From positions 62,001 through 126,000 of the forward strand of contig JACVGT010000008.1 in NCBI GenBank assembly GCA_018992685.1: a stretch of 64,000 bases of DNA. Direction: 5' to 3'. Within the stretch, counting starts at the first letter, position 1; the number at the start of each line of letters is the position of its first letter. Both the position numbers and the translations under genes were made by a program. The notes under the pieces were generated by a model. That model did no database searches, had not been told where the DNA came from, and saw only the letters and a list, made by a program, of their open reading frames with translations. Source of the stretch: Theionarchaea archaeon (GTDB lineage Archaea > Methanobacteriota_B > Thermococci > Methanofastidiosales > SZ-28-30). Of this stretch, positions 14,536 to 23,765 are shown one piece after another.

Positions 14536-17055
14536 CTACTTGATTTTCCTGATGAGAGAGCTTCCATCTGGCAGTTCCTCAGCCAGAAATGCCTCTGGCA
14601 GAGCTTCTTTAATCTCATCAAGGTGGGTGATTACCACAATCTGGGCAAAGTGGTTTCGAAGCTCAGCAATGGCCGCAAGCAGCATCCTTCGTCTCTCAAC
14701 ATCAAAGCTGCCAAAACATTCATCCAGGAATAAGCTCTGGATGCGGGCAAAACTCCTCAGGGAGGATAAGGACACCAGAACCTGTGAAATGCCAATTCGC
14801 AAGCACAAGTTAATCAAATCCTTTTCCCCACCGGAAAACCGAGATATGGGGTAGTACTCCCCATCATAGTACACGGTAACTGAGTAGTCCTTCCCCAGGT
14901 CAATATAGGGGTATTTCCCCTCAGTAATCTCTCTCAGCAGAGAGGAAGCTTCGTTCCTGATTCTTGGCCTCAGCCGGGACTGTATCTGCACCGGTATCTG
15001 TCTGAATGACTCCTGCAATACGCCGTAGGTCACAATCATTGACTCAAGGTCTTTCTGGTTTTTCTTCAGATCCTTCACTTCCTCTTTCACGCGGTGCAGT
15101 CTCTGTATCTCTTTTTCCCTTTCCTGGTATACAGTCTTCTTTTCTGTATACTGTCTGGATACGTCCAGCTCTTTCTCCACAAAGCGATCCTTCCTGTCCT
15201 TTGCTGCCTTGAACTTATCTGGAATGGCCACCATCCTTTCAATGCTGGTCTTTATCTCTTTTGCCTCACGCATCTTTCTATCCAGGAGAGCCTCTGCTTC
15301 TGCCATGATCCGTGATATGTCATCTTTTCTGGAAATTCGTTCTGTCAGTTTGATGATCTCCCGCTCCACTGCAGACATGTCTTCCACGTTCTTCTTAGTT
15401 GTCTCATAGGTGACAGGGTCAAAGTGAAGGCGGTCTATCTCCTCTCTCAGGTTCTGGATCTGGATCTTTCCTTTTTCCAGATCGAACAACTTCTTCCTGG
15501 TTTCTTCAGTTTCCTCCTGGACGTCCTTTTTCCTTCTCTTGATCGTCTCAAGGTTGACTTCAGCCTTCATGTACTGCTGCTCATCTTTTCTCAATGCTGC
15601 AAGGTTATCTTCCTTCTTCTTCAACTCCTGTATCCTGGACTCCAGTTCCCTTCTCATTTCAAGAAGGTGTCTCTCCCGTGTGAGACACTTCTCCAGAATC
15701 TTTTCATGAGCCAGAATCTCAGAACGGCAGCGGGTGATCAGCTGCTCCATATGGGCCTTTTCCAGGGGTCTCTTGCACTTGGGGCAGGGTGCGCCCACTC
15801 CCAGTGATTCCACATCTTCAAGTTCAAGGGTAAGATCAGCAATCTTTGCCTGGTATGTTTTTTTCTCTGCTAGGAGCTCAGCCTCCTTGTCCTTCATCTT
15901 GTCCAGTTTGCCTGCTTCCTCTTCTCTTTTCTGGGGGATATCACTCAACGCACTCATTTTCTCCCTTAGAGACTCAAGTGCTACCCTTATACCTTTCAAT
16001 TCTTCTTCCTGGGCTTCCAGGTTCAGAATCTCAGCGGTGCAGCCAGCCAGTCGATCTTCAAGGTGCTTCTGGGTTACTGTGATTTCAGTCTCCAGGTTCT
16101 CCTTCTCCTTCACTTTCCTATCATAGCCTGATTTGAGACGATCCAACCTTGAAAAGGACTCCTTCACCTTCAAGAACTCGTCATACTGCGGCTGCAATTC
16201 CTTTTTCCTCACATCTGCTTTTTCAATCTCTCCAAGGTCTTTCTTCCTTTCCTCGAGAGTCTGTCTGGCATTGGCACTATCTGTTTCCAGGATTTTCAGT
16301 CGGTACTGCTGTTCCTGGTAGTGTTGATACTCTTTCTCCAGCGATGAGTATTCCTGCTTCGCAGATTCAGACTCCTGTCGTGTCCCATCGTACTCCTGTT
16401 TCAGGTGCTCCACTGTCTTCTTCAGCTGTGCTAGGGCCTCCTCCAGTCCCGGCAGTTCACCCATGTCTTTTTCTTTCTCTTTCACAACCCGTGTAATAGC
16501 CTGCAGTTCATTCTCCTTCTCCTTTTTCCTGTTCTTGGCTACGTCTTCAAATTTCTCATAAACTTTCAGGTTGAATAACCGATTAATCAACTTCTTGCGT
16601 TCAGAAGCAATTTTCGAGGTGATCAAATCCAGTTCTTTCTGCCTGATGAATGAGGAGGAGACAAACCCCTTCACATTCAGCCCGATATCCTGCTCAACCC
16701 GGGCCACCACTTCCGTGGACTTTCTCGCCTGCAATTTCCCATCAATCCACAGTCGGGACTTGATCCCACGCTTTGCATTGAGGTACCGGGTTACCTTGTA
16801 CACATGAGAACCCAGCAAAAACTCCACTTCCACTCCCATTTCTTCCTCTCCATCCCTGATGAGATCCTTCTGCTTGACGCCTTCCTTCCCTTCCATGCTC
16901 TGCGCCACTCCGTACAGCCCCCAGGTCACGGCCTCAAGGAGAGAGGATTTGCCTGCCCCGTTATTCCCAAATATGCCAATTAAAGAATTGTCTAGATCTA
17001 TTTTGGCCTTCTTGTACTTCTTGAAGTTTACCAGGTGTACAGACTTCAAAATCAT
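14536..17055 (-). CDS. rad50: DNA double-strand break repair ATPase Rad50
   Basis: 839 residues, an SMC-like ATPase that works with Mre11 in end processing. Walker A (GNNGAGKSS) is at residues 30-38. Long coiled coils flank the zinc-hook CPKC near residue 423. The C-terminal lobe has the ABC signature FSGGEKDL near residue 740 and Walker B LFLDECFGSFD near 777. The start codon overlaps the mre11 stop region by 4 bp, so the complex is made from one transcript. Length is normal for archaeal Rad50. Confidence 0.95.
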   Translation of the reverse strand: MILKSVHLVNFKKYKKAKIDLDNSLIGIFGNNGAGKSSLLEAVTWGLYGVAQSMEGKEGVKQKDLIRDGEEEMGVEVEFLLGSHVYKVTRYLNAKRGIKSRLWIDGKLQARKSTEVVARVEQDIGLNVKGFVSSSFIRQKELDLITSKIASERKKLINRLFNLKVYEKFEDVAKNRKKEKENELQAITRVVKEKEKDMGELPGLEEALAQLKKTVEHLKQEYDGTRQESESAKQEYSSLEKEYQHYQEQQYRLKILETDSANARQTLEERKKDLGEIEKADVRKKELQPQYDEFLKVKESFSRLDRLKSGYDRKVKEKENLETEITVTQKHLEDRLAGCTAEILNLEAQEEELKGIRVALESLREKMSALSDIPQKREEEAGKLDKMKDKEAELLAEKKTYQAKIADLTLELEDVESLGVGAPCPKCKRPLEKAHMEQLITRCRSEILAHEKILEKCLTRERHLLEMRRELESRIQELKKKEDNLAALRKDEQQYMKAEVNLETIKRRKKDVQEETEETRKKLFDLEKGKIQIQNLREEIDRLHFDPVTYETTKKNVEDMSAVEREIIKLTERISRKDDISRIMAEAEALLDRKMREAKEIKTSIERMVAIPDKFKAAKDRKDRFVEKELDVSRQYTEKKTVYQEREKEIQRLHRVKEEVKDLKKNQKDLESMIVTYGVLQESFRQIPVQIQSRLRPRIRNEASSLLREITEGKYPYIDLGKDYSVTVYYDGEYYPISRFSGGEKDLINLCLRIGISQVLVSLSSLRSFARIQSLFLDECFGSFDVERRRMLLAAIAELRNHFAQIVVITHLDEIKEALPEAFLAEELPDGSSLIRKIK

Positions 17056-18110
17056 CCCAAAATCTCCTTAATAATGGTAAGTCCTTCTGACAGGGCTTCT
17101 TCCTTTTGTGCTGCCTCCAGATACCGTTTCAACTCTTCCTGGGGTGTATACATTACGTCTTCATCTTTGATCTCTTCAACCTCTTCAGCTAGGGTGGAGT
17201 CCTTCAGGGAAAAATGCAATGCGTCCTGTGCCTTTTCTCTGATAAGAGTAAAATTGGTGTCCTTCCTGGTCACAGGATCAAGTTCTCCTTTTAGTATCAA
17301 TCGAACGATTTTGTCCTGAATGTTCGTCAGCAACGACTGAGATTCTTCTGTAATTTCAAATCCCGTTTTCCCTGTGCAGGTGTACTCAAAGTCTATCATA
17401 TCTCTGCTGGGGATGGCAACAAAATCATAGTCATCATCATATACTACAAATCCCTTTTTCTCATCTTTTTCATTAAAATCGTATCGCTCAAGAGAACCTG
17501 AATACACCATGTTGGAGAGGGCCTGATGTCTGTGGACGTGCCCGAGAGCACAGTATGCATAGGGGGGCACCAACCCTGCCTTGACTGTATCATCCACGTA
17601 CTCCATGAATCGCTCAGAACCCCAGACTGCCCCCTCTACTACTGCATGAAGCATCAGCACGTTTATTCGCCCCTCCCGGGGAGGTGGAATGTACTGGACT
17701 GGATCTCGGGTAAAGGGGACACCCGCTATGGTGTAGGGCCCCACATCCTTCTGGAAGGGTTCCAGCCTGATATGGATGAAAGGAATATCCAGATACAGAG
17801 AGAGCGGGTTCCTGACGCCCTTTGAACGAGGTGTCTCATGGTTTCCTGGAATCAAGAAGGTGGTAATCGTGTGAGCTGACAGCCGCTTCAGCTGATCCTG
17901 AGCAAACTTGCGAATGAAATTGGTGGGATTTACCCTGTCAAAAAGATCGCCAGAAAACACAAAGGCGTCGGGTCGAATTTCCAGAACGTGTGTGACCACC
18001 TGCTCGAAGGCACTGCAAAAGTCCATCATCCTCACATTGAGGCCCGTTTCTGTGTCAATCCTCTGGTACCTGGTGACTCCCAGATGAGCGTCAGCAGCAT
18101 GCACAATCAT
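17052..18110 (-). CDS. mre11: DNA repair nuclease Mre11
   Basis: 352 residues, the metal-dependent exo/endonuclease partner of Rad50. Phosphodiesterase motifs appear in order: DAHLG (residues 6-10), SGDLFDR, PGNHETP, and GHVHRHQ. The TATA box CCTTTATAACG (18131-18141 on this strand) lies about 22 nt before the ATG, so the mre11-rad50 message is probably leaderless. The C-terminal part is short and charged, as in other archaeal Mre11 proteins. No HerA or NurA genes are present in the window. Confidence 0.95.
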   Translation of the reverse strand: MIVHAADAHLGVTRYQRIDTETGLNVRMMDFCSAFEQVVTHVLEIRPDAFVFSGDLFDRVNPTNFIRKFAQDQLKRLSAHTITTFLIPGNHETPRSKGVRNPLSLYLDIPFIHIRLEPFQKDVGPYTIAGVPFTRDPVQYIPPPREGRINVLMLHAVVEGAVWGSERFMEYVDDTVKAGLVPPYAYCALGHVHRHQALSNMVYSGSLERYDFNEKDEKKGFVVYDDDYDFVAIPSRDMIDFEYTCTGKTGFEITEESQSLLTNIQDKIVRLILKGELDPVTRKDTNFTLIREKAQDALHFSLKDSTLAEEVEEIKDEDVMYTPQEELKRYLEAAQKEEALSEGLTIIKEILG

Positions 18111-18226
18111 GAATTGGTTGTTCTTTGAAACGTTATAAAGGTTCCGACAAATGCATGATTCCCTTCAAAGTGGGATACCTAACCCGAGAAGGAGCGCATG
18201 ATCGGTTTGGATATATGATCTCTCAT

Positions 18227-18279
18227 TTCTGAATTATCCACCGTAAATCGAATGCCCATTGAGTTGAACTTCGGTGGAT
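18227..18279. repeat. Copy A of a 27-bp dispersed repeat with short inverted arm
   Basis: Positions 18227-18253 are identical, in reverse complement, to 47895-47921. Part of the repeat (ATCCACCG, 18236-18243) is also matched by an inverted CGGTGGAT at 18272-18279, giving an 8-bp stem. The element sits in the spacer between topA and mre11, where no gene is visible. Confidence 0.7.
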
Positions 18280-18336
18280 GTACAGCACGTCGTGGCAGAA
18301 AATGCAGGGGTTTCCAGCAGCAGAGTATCCTCAGCG

Positions 18337-20553
18337 TCAGGTAGTATGCTTTGGATCAATACACTGCTTTTCCTTCTTCTTTCCCAGAATAATCAAGGGA
18401 GCACCACACTCACACTTCTCGTTCAGAAAGGTGACATTCCCTCTCTGGGGCAGAGGATATGATCGTGTGCACGCAGGATATCCTGAACATCCCACAAACC
18501 GCTTTCCTGTCTTCTTGGAGTAGATCAGTTTCAAGTCCTTGCCACATGCTGGACAGATACCCACAATTTCCTGATTATTTGCATGACTTTCACAACTCGG
18601 GTTGAGACAGTACGTTCTCCCGCTGATTTTCACCAAGGGCGCCCCACACTCACACACTTCCTCAGTTGGAGCTACCTTCCCCTTCTGAGGCAGGGGATAC
18701 GAATGAGTGCAGTTGGGGTATCCCGAACACCCCACAAACCGCTTCCTGGTCTTCTTTGAGCGGATAATCCTCAGTTTCTCTCCACACAGAGGGCACGTCC
18801 CCACGACATTCTCTCGATCCAGGGTCTCCTTCAATCCCTCATAGATAATCTTTCCAATTTCTGCTTCTTTTTCTTTGAATTTTTCAAAGATTCCCGTCAA
18901 CTCCTTCTGCGCCTCTGTGATGACAGCGTCTTTCTCCTTCTTTCCCTCATAGATTTCATCCATCTCTTTTTCAAAGTGCCTGGTCAGCCGTACCGAGACG
19001 ATCTGGGGACAATCCTTGGTCAGAGCCTCCACCGTCTTCTCCCCGAGAGGTGTAACTTCTATCTGCTTCTCCGTGATGTACCCCCGTTCATACAGGATAT
19101 CAATGATCTGAGCTCGGGTAGCCTTGGTGCCTATCCCCAGCTTCTCCATCATTTTCACTGCTGAAGCAGGGTTGTATCTGGGGGGAGGTTTTGTCTCCTT
19201 GCTCAATACCTGGGGTGTCACCTCAACCTCTTCACCCTTCTCCAGGTGAGGAAGCGGTTCTTCCACAATCTTGGCATAGTCTCTGTAGTACCGCAGCCAC
19301 CCATCCTTCACCGTGATATTTCCCTGAGTAAGGAACGGGTGCTCCCCTACCGTAATCTCCACTTTTGTTGACTGGTAGACAGAAGGGTCAGCAAACCCTG
19401 CAAAGAATCGCTTCACAATCAGATCGTACACCTTGTGCATGGGAGCAGTCAGTTTCTTGGGCTGGTCTCCCGTGGGGTGAATGGCAGGATGTGCAGGGTC
19501 ATCCTTCCGTCCCTGCGCTGAAACCAATGCAGTCTGCATGATCTCTGAGGCGAAGGTGGCATACTGAGGACTCCCCGACAATCCTTTCAATATCCGCTTG
19601 AAATCCAGTTTGGCAGGGAGCTTCTGAGATGCTGTCCGGGGGTAAGAGATTGCTCCCATTTCATAGAGCCCCTGGGCCAGCTTCTGAGTGGTCTGGGGTG
19701 TATATCTGAAATTCTTCCAGCATTCAGACTGCAGCAATCCTAAATCCATGGGAATGGGTGGATTCCTGGTTTTCTTCTTCTGATCCAGATCAGTGACAAC
19801 TCCCGTGGCGCCTAAACACTCCTGGTAGATTCTCTGAGCCTCTTCCTCTGTCGTGAGCCTCTGGGGGTACTTTGCCTGTACCGGTATCCCGTCCTTCTGG
19901 AATTCGATGATCACTTCCCAGTAGGGTTCCGAGATAAAACCAGCAATTTCCCGCTCCCTTTTTTCCAGGAACACCAGGGTTGGAGTCTGCACTCTCCCTG
20001 CTGACAACAGCTTGAACTGTCCCACTGCAGTCTTTAGAGAACTGGACAGAGCCTTGGATACATTCATGCCCCATATCCAGTCCAGTTCGTGGCGGGCCAG
20101 TCCAGCGTCTATCATGGCAAATCCAGGGGGCTCAAGGCTGTCAAATGCACTGGCCAGCTCAGTGGTGGTGAGCGTGGAATACCGCATTCTCCTGGACTGA
20201 GAAATATCTGCCTTACAGGCAAATCGAAGAGCATTATACCCGATAACAGATCCTTCCACATCATAATCACACGCATTAACAAATTCATCTGCGTCCTTTG
20301 CCAGAAACTGAAGGTTCTTCACATAGCTCTTGGCATAGGCCACGTCAGTGGGGACCCATTCAACATCGAAAACTGGATAGTCTCTAAAAGGAACGGCACT
20401 TTTCAAATGGTACAAATGGCCAACTGCAGGTGCTACCACAATATCTCCCACCACGTAGTACGGAGCATTGTTCTTCTTCTTTTTCTCTGGTTTTCCCAGG
20501 GCGCTGGCAATTTTCAAGGCAACCTTGGGTTTCTCTGCCACTATCAGGATCAT
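18337..20553 (-). CDS. topA: DNA topoisomerase I (type IA)
   Basis: 738 residues. It relaxes negative supercoils by single-strand passage. The Toprim domain begins ILIVAEKPKVA and holds the acidic motif CDYDVEGSVIGYN. The active-site tyrosine is in ISYPRTAS. The C-terminus has two C4-type topoisomerase zinc fingers (CPLCGEKL...GCSGYPNC and CPACGKDL...GCSGYPAC) and further CxC...C pairs. No helicase domain is fused, so this is not reverse gyrase. GGAGGTG directly touches the ATG at 20553; the alternative TTG at 20562 would place the start about 20 nt after the TATA box CCTTTATAAG, so the exact start is uncertain by a few residues. Confidence 0.93.
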   Translation of the reverse strand: MILIVAEKPKVALKIASALGKPEKKKKNNAPYYVVGDIVVAPAVGHLYHLKSAVPFRDYPVFDVEWVPTDVAYAKSYVKNLQFLAKDADEFVNACDYDVEGSVIGYNALRFACKADISQSRRMRYSTLTTTELASAFDSLEPPGFAMIDAGLARHELDWIWGMNVSKALSSSLKTAVGQFKLLSAGRVQTPTLVFLEKREREIAGFISEPYWEVIIEFQKDGIPVQAKYPQRLTTEEEAQRIYQECLGATGVVTDLDQKKKTRNPPIPMDLGLLQSECWKNFRYTPQTTQKLAQGLYEMGAISYPRTASQKLPAKLDFKRILKGLSGSPQYATFASEIMQTALVSAQGRKDDPAHPAIHPTGDQPKKLTAPMHKVYDLIVKRFFAGFADPSVYQSTKVEITVGEHPFLTQGNITVKDGWLRYYRDYAKIVEEPLPHLEKGEEVEVTPQVLSKETKPPPRYNPASAVKMMEKLGIGTKATRAQIIDILYERGYITEKQIEVTPLGEKTVEALTKDCPQIVSVRLTRHFEKEMDEIYEGKKEKDAVITEAQKELTGIFEKFKEKEAEIGKIIYEGLKETLDRENVVGTCPLCGEKLRIIRSKKTRKRFVGCSGYPNCTHSYPLPQKGKVAPTEEVCECGAPLVKISGRTYCLNPSCESHANNQEIVGICPACGKDLKLIYSKKTGKRFVGCSGYPACTRSYPLPQRGNVTFLNEKCECGAPLIILGKKKEKQCIDPKHTT

Positions 20554-20658
20554 CACCTCCAAAGGAATAGGCCCTACTTATAAAGGTTTGGAACGGTAGG
20601 AAGAACCCTGCAGGATACGGGAAAGATAACTCTTTTAAGGAATGCTGAAAAAAAAAGA

Positions 20659-21036
20659 ATGGTGACTGCTATGGACATGATCAGAAAGGTATTCTGTGGA
20701 GAAGATGTCTCATGTGTAGAAGAATGGGCCAAGTCCAGGCACCTCTCACAGGAACTTATTTCCCACATCTATCAGACTCTCGTGGAGCCCAGGAACGCCC
20801 ATCAACACATTGAAGCCCTGTACACGCTGTTTGAAAAAGAGGAAGATGAGGACACCAAGAATAAGATTCGCATGGCACTGATCCGCGTACAATTATTCTC
20901 TCAGTACCATATGTTTGAGAAATCTGAATTTCGTGATGCTGGAGATATTGCAACCTCTCTGGAGAGAATGTTATTTGGATACAATCTGCTGGAGGGGAAG
21001 AAACCCAAGAAAGAAGAAGAGTCTTCAGAGATGTAG
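20659..21036 (+). CDS. Hypothetical helical protein, 125 aa
   Basis: Not recognised. A soluble, mainly helical, acidic protein with EEWAKSRHLSQELISHIYQTL and ALYTLFEKEEDEDTKNKIR, and a Lys/Glu-rich tail. A TATA-like CTCTTTTAAGG lies about 20-30 nt before the ATG at 20659; in-frame ATG codons at 20671 and 20677 are also possible. It is divergent from topA and followed by a separate promoter for the phosphoglycerate mutase. Confidence 0.65.
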   Translation: MVTAMDMIRKVFCGEDVSCVEEWAKSRHLSQELISHIYQTLVEPRNAHQHIEALYTLFEKEEDEDTKNKIRMALIRVQLFSQYHMFEKSEFRDAGDIATSLERMLFGYNLLEGKKPKKEEESSEM

Positions 21037-21156
21037 GAGGCTGCTGGTGGATTGCACGGGAAGGAGCTGCCCTCTGTAACCCAGTGATTAATGCTGTTTC
21101 AACCACGGAATTCCACAAACAACCTTTATAAAGGAGTGGGTCCTAGCTAACAGGCT

Positions 21157-22653
21157 ATGATTCTGCTCATGATCCTGGACGGCTGGGGAATCTCAGAAAA
21201 GGTGGAAGGCAATGCCATACGACAGGCCAGAACGCCAGCGTATTGTGCCCTTCTTTCGAGGTATCCTCACACAGAGCTGGGGGCATCAGGAGAAGATGTC
21301 GGTCTCCCGGAAGGTCAAATGGGAAATTCTGAAGTGGGTCACATGAACCTGGGAGCAGGAAGAATTGTCTACCAGGATTATACCAGGATCAACAGATCCA
21401 TCAGGGACGGAAGTTTCTTCAAAAAAGAACCTCTGATAAGAGCTGTCAAGAGGACGAAGGACAGAAAGTCCACACTCCATCTGATGGGGCTCGTGTCGGA
21501 TGGTGGAGTCCACAGCTCCATGGACCACCTGGTTGCTTTGTTGAAGCTGGCAGCCAGCCACAAGGTGAATACCGTGGTTCATCCCTTTCTGGATGGGAGA
21601 GATGTCCTGCCCAAGAGTGCCCTCACGTATATCCAGCAGTTGAAAGAGAACATGGACGAACTGCATACAGGCAGTATCGGCACTGTCATGGGCAGGTACT
21701 ACGCCATGGACCGCGACAACAGATGGAGGAGAACCCAGAGAGCATATGAAGCTTTGACGGGGGTTACGGGGCTGAGGTGTGGCACTGCAGAAGACGCGAT
21801 TAAGGAGTCCTATACCAAGGGAGAGACTGACGAGTTTGTACAGCCCACCATCATAGGAGAAACCATCAATGACGGAGATTCCCTTATCTTCTTCAATTTC
21901 CGTCCTGACAGGGCCCGTCAGCTGACCAGGGCATTTGTGGATGATCCTTTCCCTCATTTTGAGAGAAAGAAACTGGACGTATTGTTCGTGTGCATGACAG
22001 AATATGAAGATGATATTTCTGCCCCTGTCGTATTTCGTCCCCTCTCCCTCAAGAATACCCTGGGGGAGGTATTGAGCACTCATCATTTGAGGCAGCTGCG
22101 CATTGCAGAAACGGAAAAGTATTATCACGTCACGTATTTCTTTAATGGAGGAAGAGAAGAGCCATTTGACGGAGAAGACCGTGTCTTGATTCCCTCACCA
22201 AAGGTAGCTACCTATGACATGCAGCCCGAAATGTCAGCCCACCGTGTGACAGCAAGAGTTGTCGGAGAAATTGAGTCTGGAAAATACGATGTTATTATCC
22301 TGAATTTCGCCAACCCGGATATGGTGGCCCATACGGGGGATCTTGCTGCAGGGATTGCCGCCATCGAGACGGTGGATACCTGCATGGGACAGATTGTTGA
22401 CGCGTGTAAGGTGAACTCCACAGGCAACGTCGTGATAGTAACAGGCGACCACGGGAATGCAGAGCAGATGGTTGAGGAAACCTCAATGGAACCCTTTACT
22501 GCTCACACACCAAATTCTGTTCCCTTTATCATCACACAGCAGTGTCACGTGCGTTCAGGAATTCTTGCAGATGTAGCACCCACCATTCTTGACCTTCTGG
22601 GCATTGAGAAGCCGCGAGAAATGGATGGGGAAACATTAATAAAGACGTCTTAG
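21157..22653 (+). CDS. gpmI: 2,3-bisphosphoglycerate-independent phosphoglycerate mutase
   Basis: 498 residues, the long bacterial-type iPGM that interconverts 3- and 2-phosphoglycerate with two Mn ions. The first metal motif ILDGWGIS is at the N-terminus, the phospho-serine is in GQMGNSEVGHMNLGAGR, HPFLDGRDV follows, and the C-terminal metal residues are in NFANPDMVAHTGD and VTGDHGNAEQM. This is not the short archaeal ApgM form. The TATA box CCTTTATAAAGG (21122-21133) lies about 24 nt before the ATG, so the message is leaderless. Confidence 0.93.
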   Translation: MILLMILDGWGISEKVEGNAIRQARTPAYCALLSRYPHTELGASGEDVGLPEGQMGNSEVGHMNLGAGRIVYQDYTRINRSIRDGSFFKKEPLIRAVKRTKDRKSTLHLMGLVSDGGVHSSMDHLVALLKLAASHKVNTVVHPFLDGRDVLPKSALTYIQQLKENMDELHTGSIGTVMGRYYAMDRDNRWRRTQRAYEALTGVTGLRCGTAEDAIKESYTKGETDEFVQPTIIGETINDGDSLIFFNFRPDRARQLTRAFVDDPFPHFERKKLDVLFVCMTEYEDDISAPVVFRPLSLKNTLGEVLSTHHLRQLRIAETEKYYHVTYFFNGGREEPFDGEDRVLIPSPKVATYDMQPEMSAHRVTARVVGEIESGKYDVIILNFANPDMVAHTGDLAAGIAAIETVDTCMGQIVDACKVNSTGNVVIVTGDHGNAEQMVEETSMEPFTAHTPNSVPFIITQQCHVRSGILADVAPTILDLLGIEKPREMDGETLIKTS

Positions 22654-22664
22654 AAGATGAGTGC

Positions 22665-23684
22665 ATGGCCAAGACGAAGAAAAGGAAACCGTTGGAAAAG
22701 AAGCCAGCCACCAACATGTTCCTGGGAGGCGGGCTGAATTTCCTGATTCTGGGAGGGTTTATTGCTATCACGTACTACACCCTGTACACTCTGATTATGG
22801 TGGAAGCATCCCCGAAAGACGTGTCGTACACACTCATTCTGCAGGTCCTCAAGGCAGTTGGCATTCTCCTGCTTCTCTTCGGTGTGGTTGTTCTGTCATA
22901 CGCCTTTTTGAAAGAAAGGGGGGAACTGAAAGAGTATGGAGGTGCCCTTCTGGTGTCTGGAGGGGTCGTGTCCATTCCGGCTGTGGTAGTCTCTTCGTAC
23001 TATTTCGTGACTGCGCTGGAAGGACAGACCATGACCCCGCAGTCATTTCTGAGCTTGAACCTGCCCACTCTTTTGACTGATTTCAGTAAAGTGTATGTAT
23101 TTGTGGCCATCCTGTTCCTGGGTATCTTTTTCTGGGAACGCAGGAGGCAGAGATCCTGGGCTGCAGTATGCTGTACAGCTGGGGCTGCGATCTGGAGTGC
23201 TGCGCTTGTGGTAGCCTTTTATAATACCTATGACATGTACAAGACGTTCATGGAGATGTACAGTACCAGCAGGGACCTGATTATTTCTCAGTTTGTGGTT
23301 CCAGATCTCCTGAACAATGCATCCCGGCTGCTGACAGTGGTGGGACTGTTGCTGCTTGGAGCAAGCTATCTCCAAAGACATAACCTGCAGAGATGGGCAG
23401 GCAGGTTCTGGACTTTTGGAGGAGCAGTAGGAGTTTTTCATTGGTTCCTGCGACTGAGCCTGGACTCCAAGATGATACGAAACGAGATGACAGGAGTACG
23501 GCAGTCCATCATGGAGCTGACCCCGTACACCACCACGTTCAAGGACATGTCTCTGAACATTGAGACGATGAAGGAGTTCTATGCGAAGGTGATGATTCCT
23601 ACCTATCTGGAGGAATTCATGCTGATCGCTGTGTTTGCAGCTATTACAGCTATCGGAGTCTACCTGTGGACCAGGAGACGCTGA
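22665..23684 (+). CDS. Polytopic membrane protein of unknown function
   Basis: 339 residues with a basic N-terminus (MAKTKKRKPLEKK) and about seven or eight predicted membrane helices, for example LNFLILGGFIAITYYTLYTL and VGILLLLFGVVVLSYAFL. No catalytic motif is evident. It begins 11 nt after the gpmI stop codon; an ATTAATAAAG sequence inside the end of gpmI could be its own TATA box, so it may be co-transcribed or independently started. I recognise no family. Confidence 0.7.
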   Translation: MAKTKKRKPLEKKPATNMFLGGGLNFLILGGFIAITYYTLYTLIMVEASPKDVSYTLILQVLKAVGILLLLFGVVVLSYAFLKERGELKEYGGALLVSGGVVSIPAVVVSSYYFVTALEGQTMTPQSFLSLNLPTLLTDFSKVYVFVAILFLGIFFWERRRQRSWAAVCCTAGAAIWSAALVVAFYNTYDMYKTFMEMYSTSRDLIISQFVVPDLLNNASRLLTVVGLLLLGASYLQRHNLQRWAGRFWTFGGAVGVFHWFLRLSLDSKMIRNEMTGVRQSIMELTPYTTTFKDMSLNIETMKEFYAKVMIPTYLEEFMLIAVFAAITAIGVYLWTRRR

Positions 23685-23765
23685 GATTCCTGTGGTGAGT
23701 TCTTAGGCGGACTCCTGACACGGTACGTAAGGTCAGATAGAAATCCCGGCAGCTGGGAGAAGTAA

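Noticed and set aside
16149-16496. Plus-strand frames across the Rad50 coiled-coil region
   Set aside because: Antisense shadows of rad50 coiled-coil codons, no independent signals.
18337-20553. Reverse gyrase as an alternative call for the topoisomerase
   Set aside because: No helicase-like N-terminal domain; length and zinc fingers fit plain topoisomerase I, so hyperthermophily is not supported.
21286-22128. 280-codon minus-strand frame opposite the phosphoglycerate mutase gene
   Set aside because: It is the antisense of a clear gpmI gene; no promoter, ribosome site or family motif.
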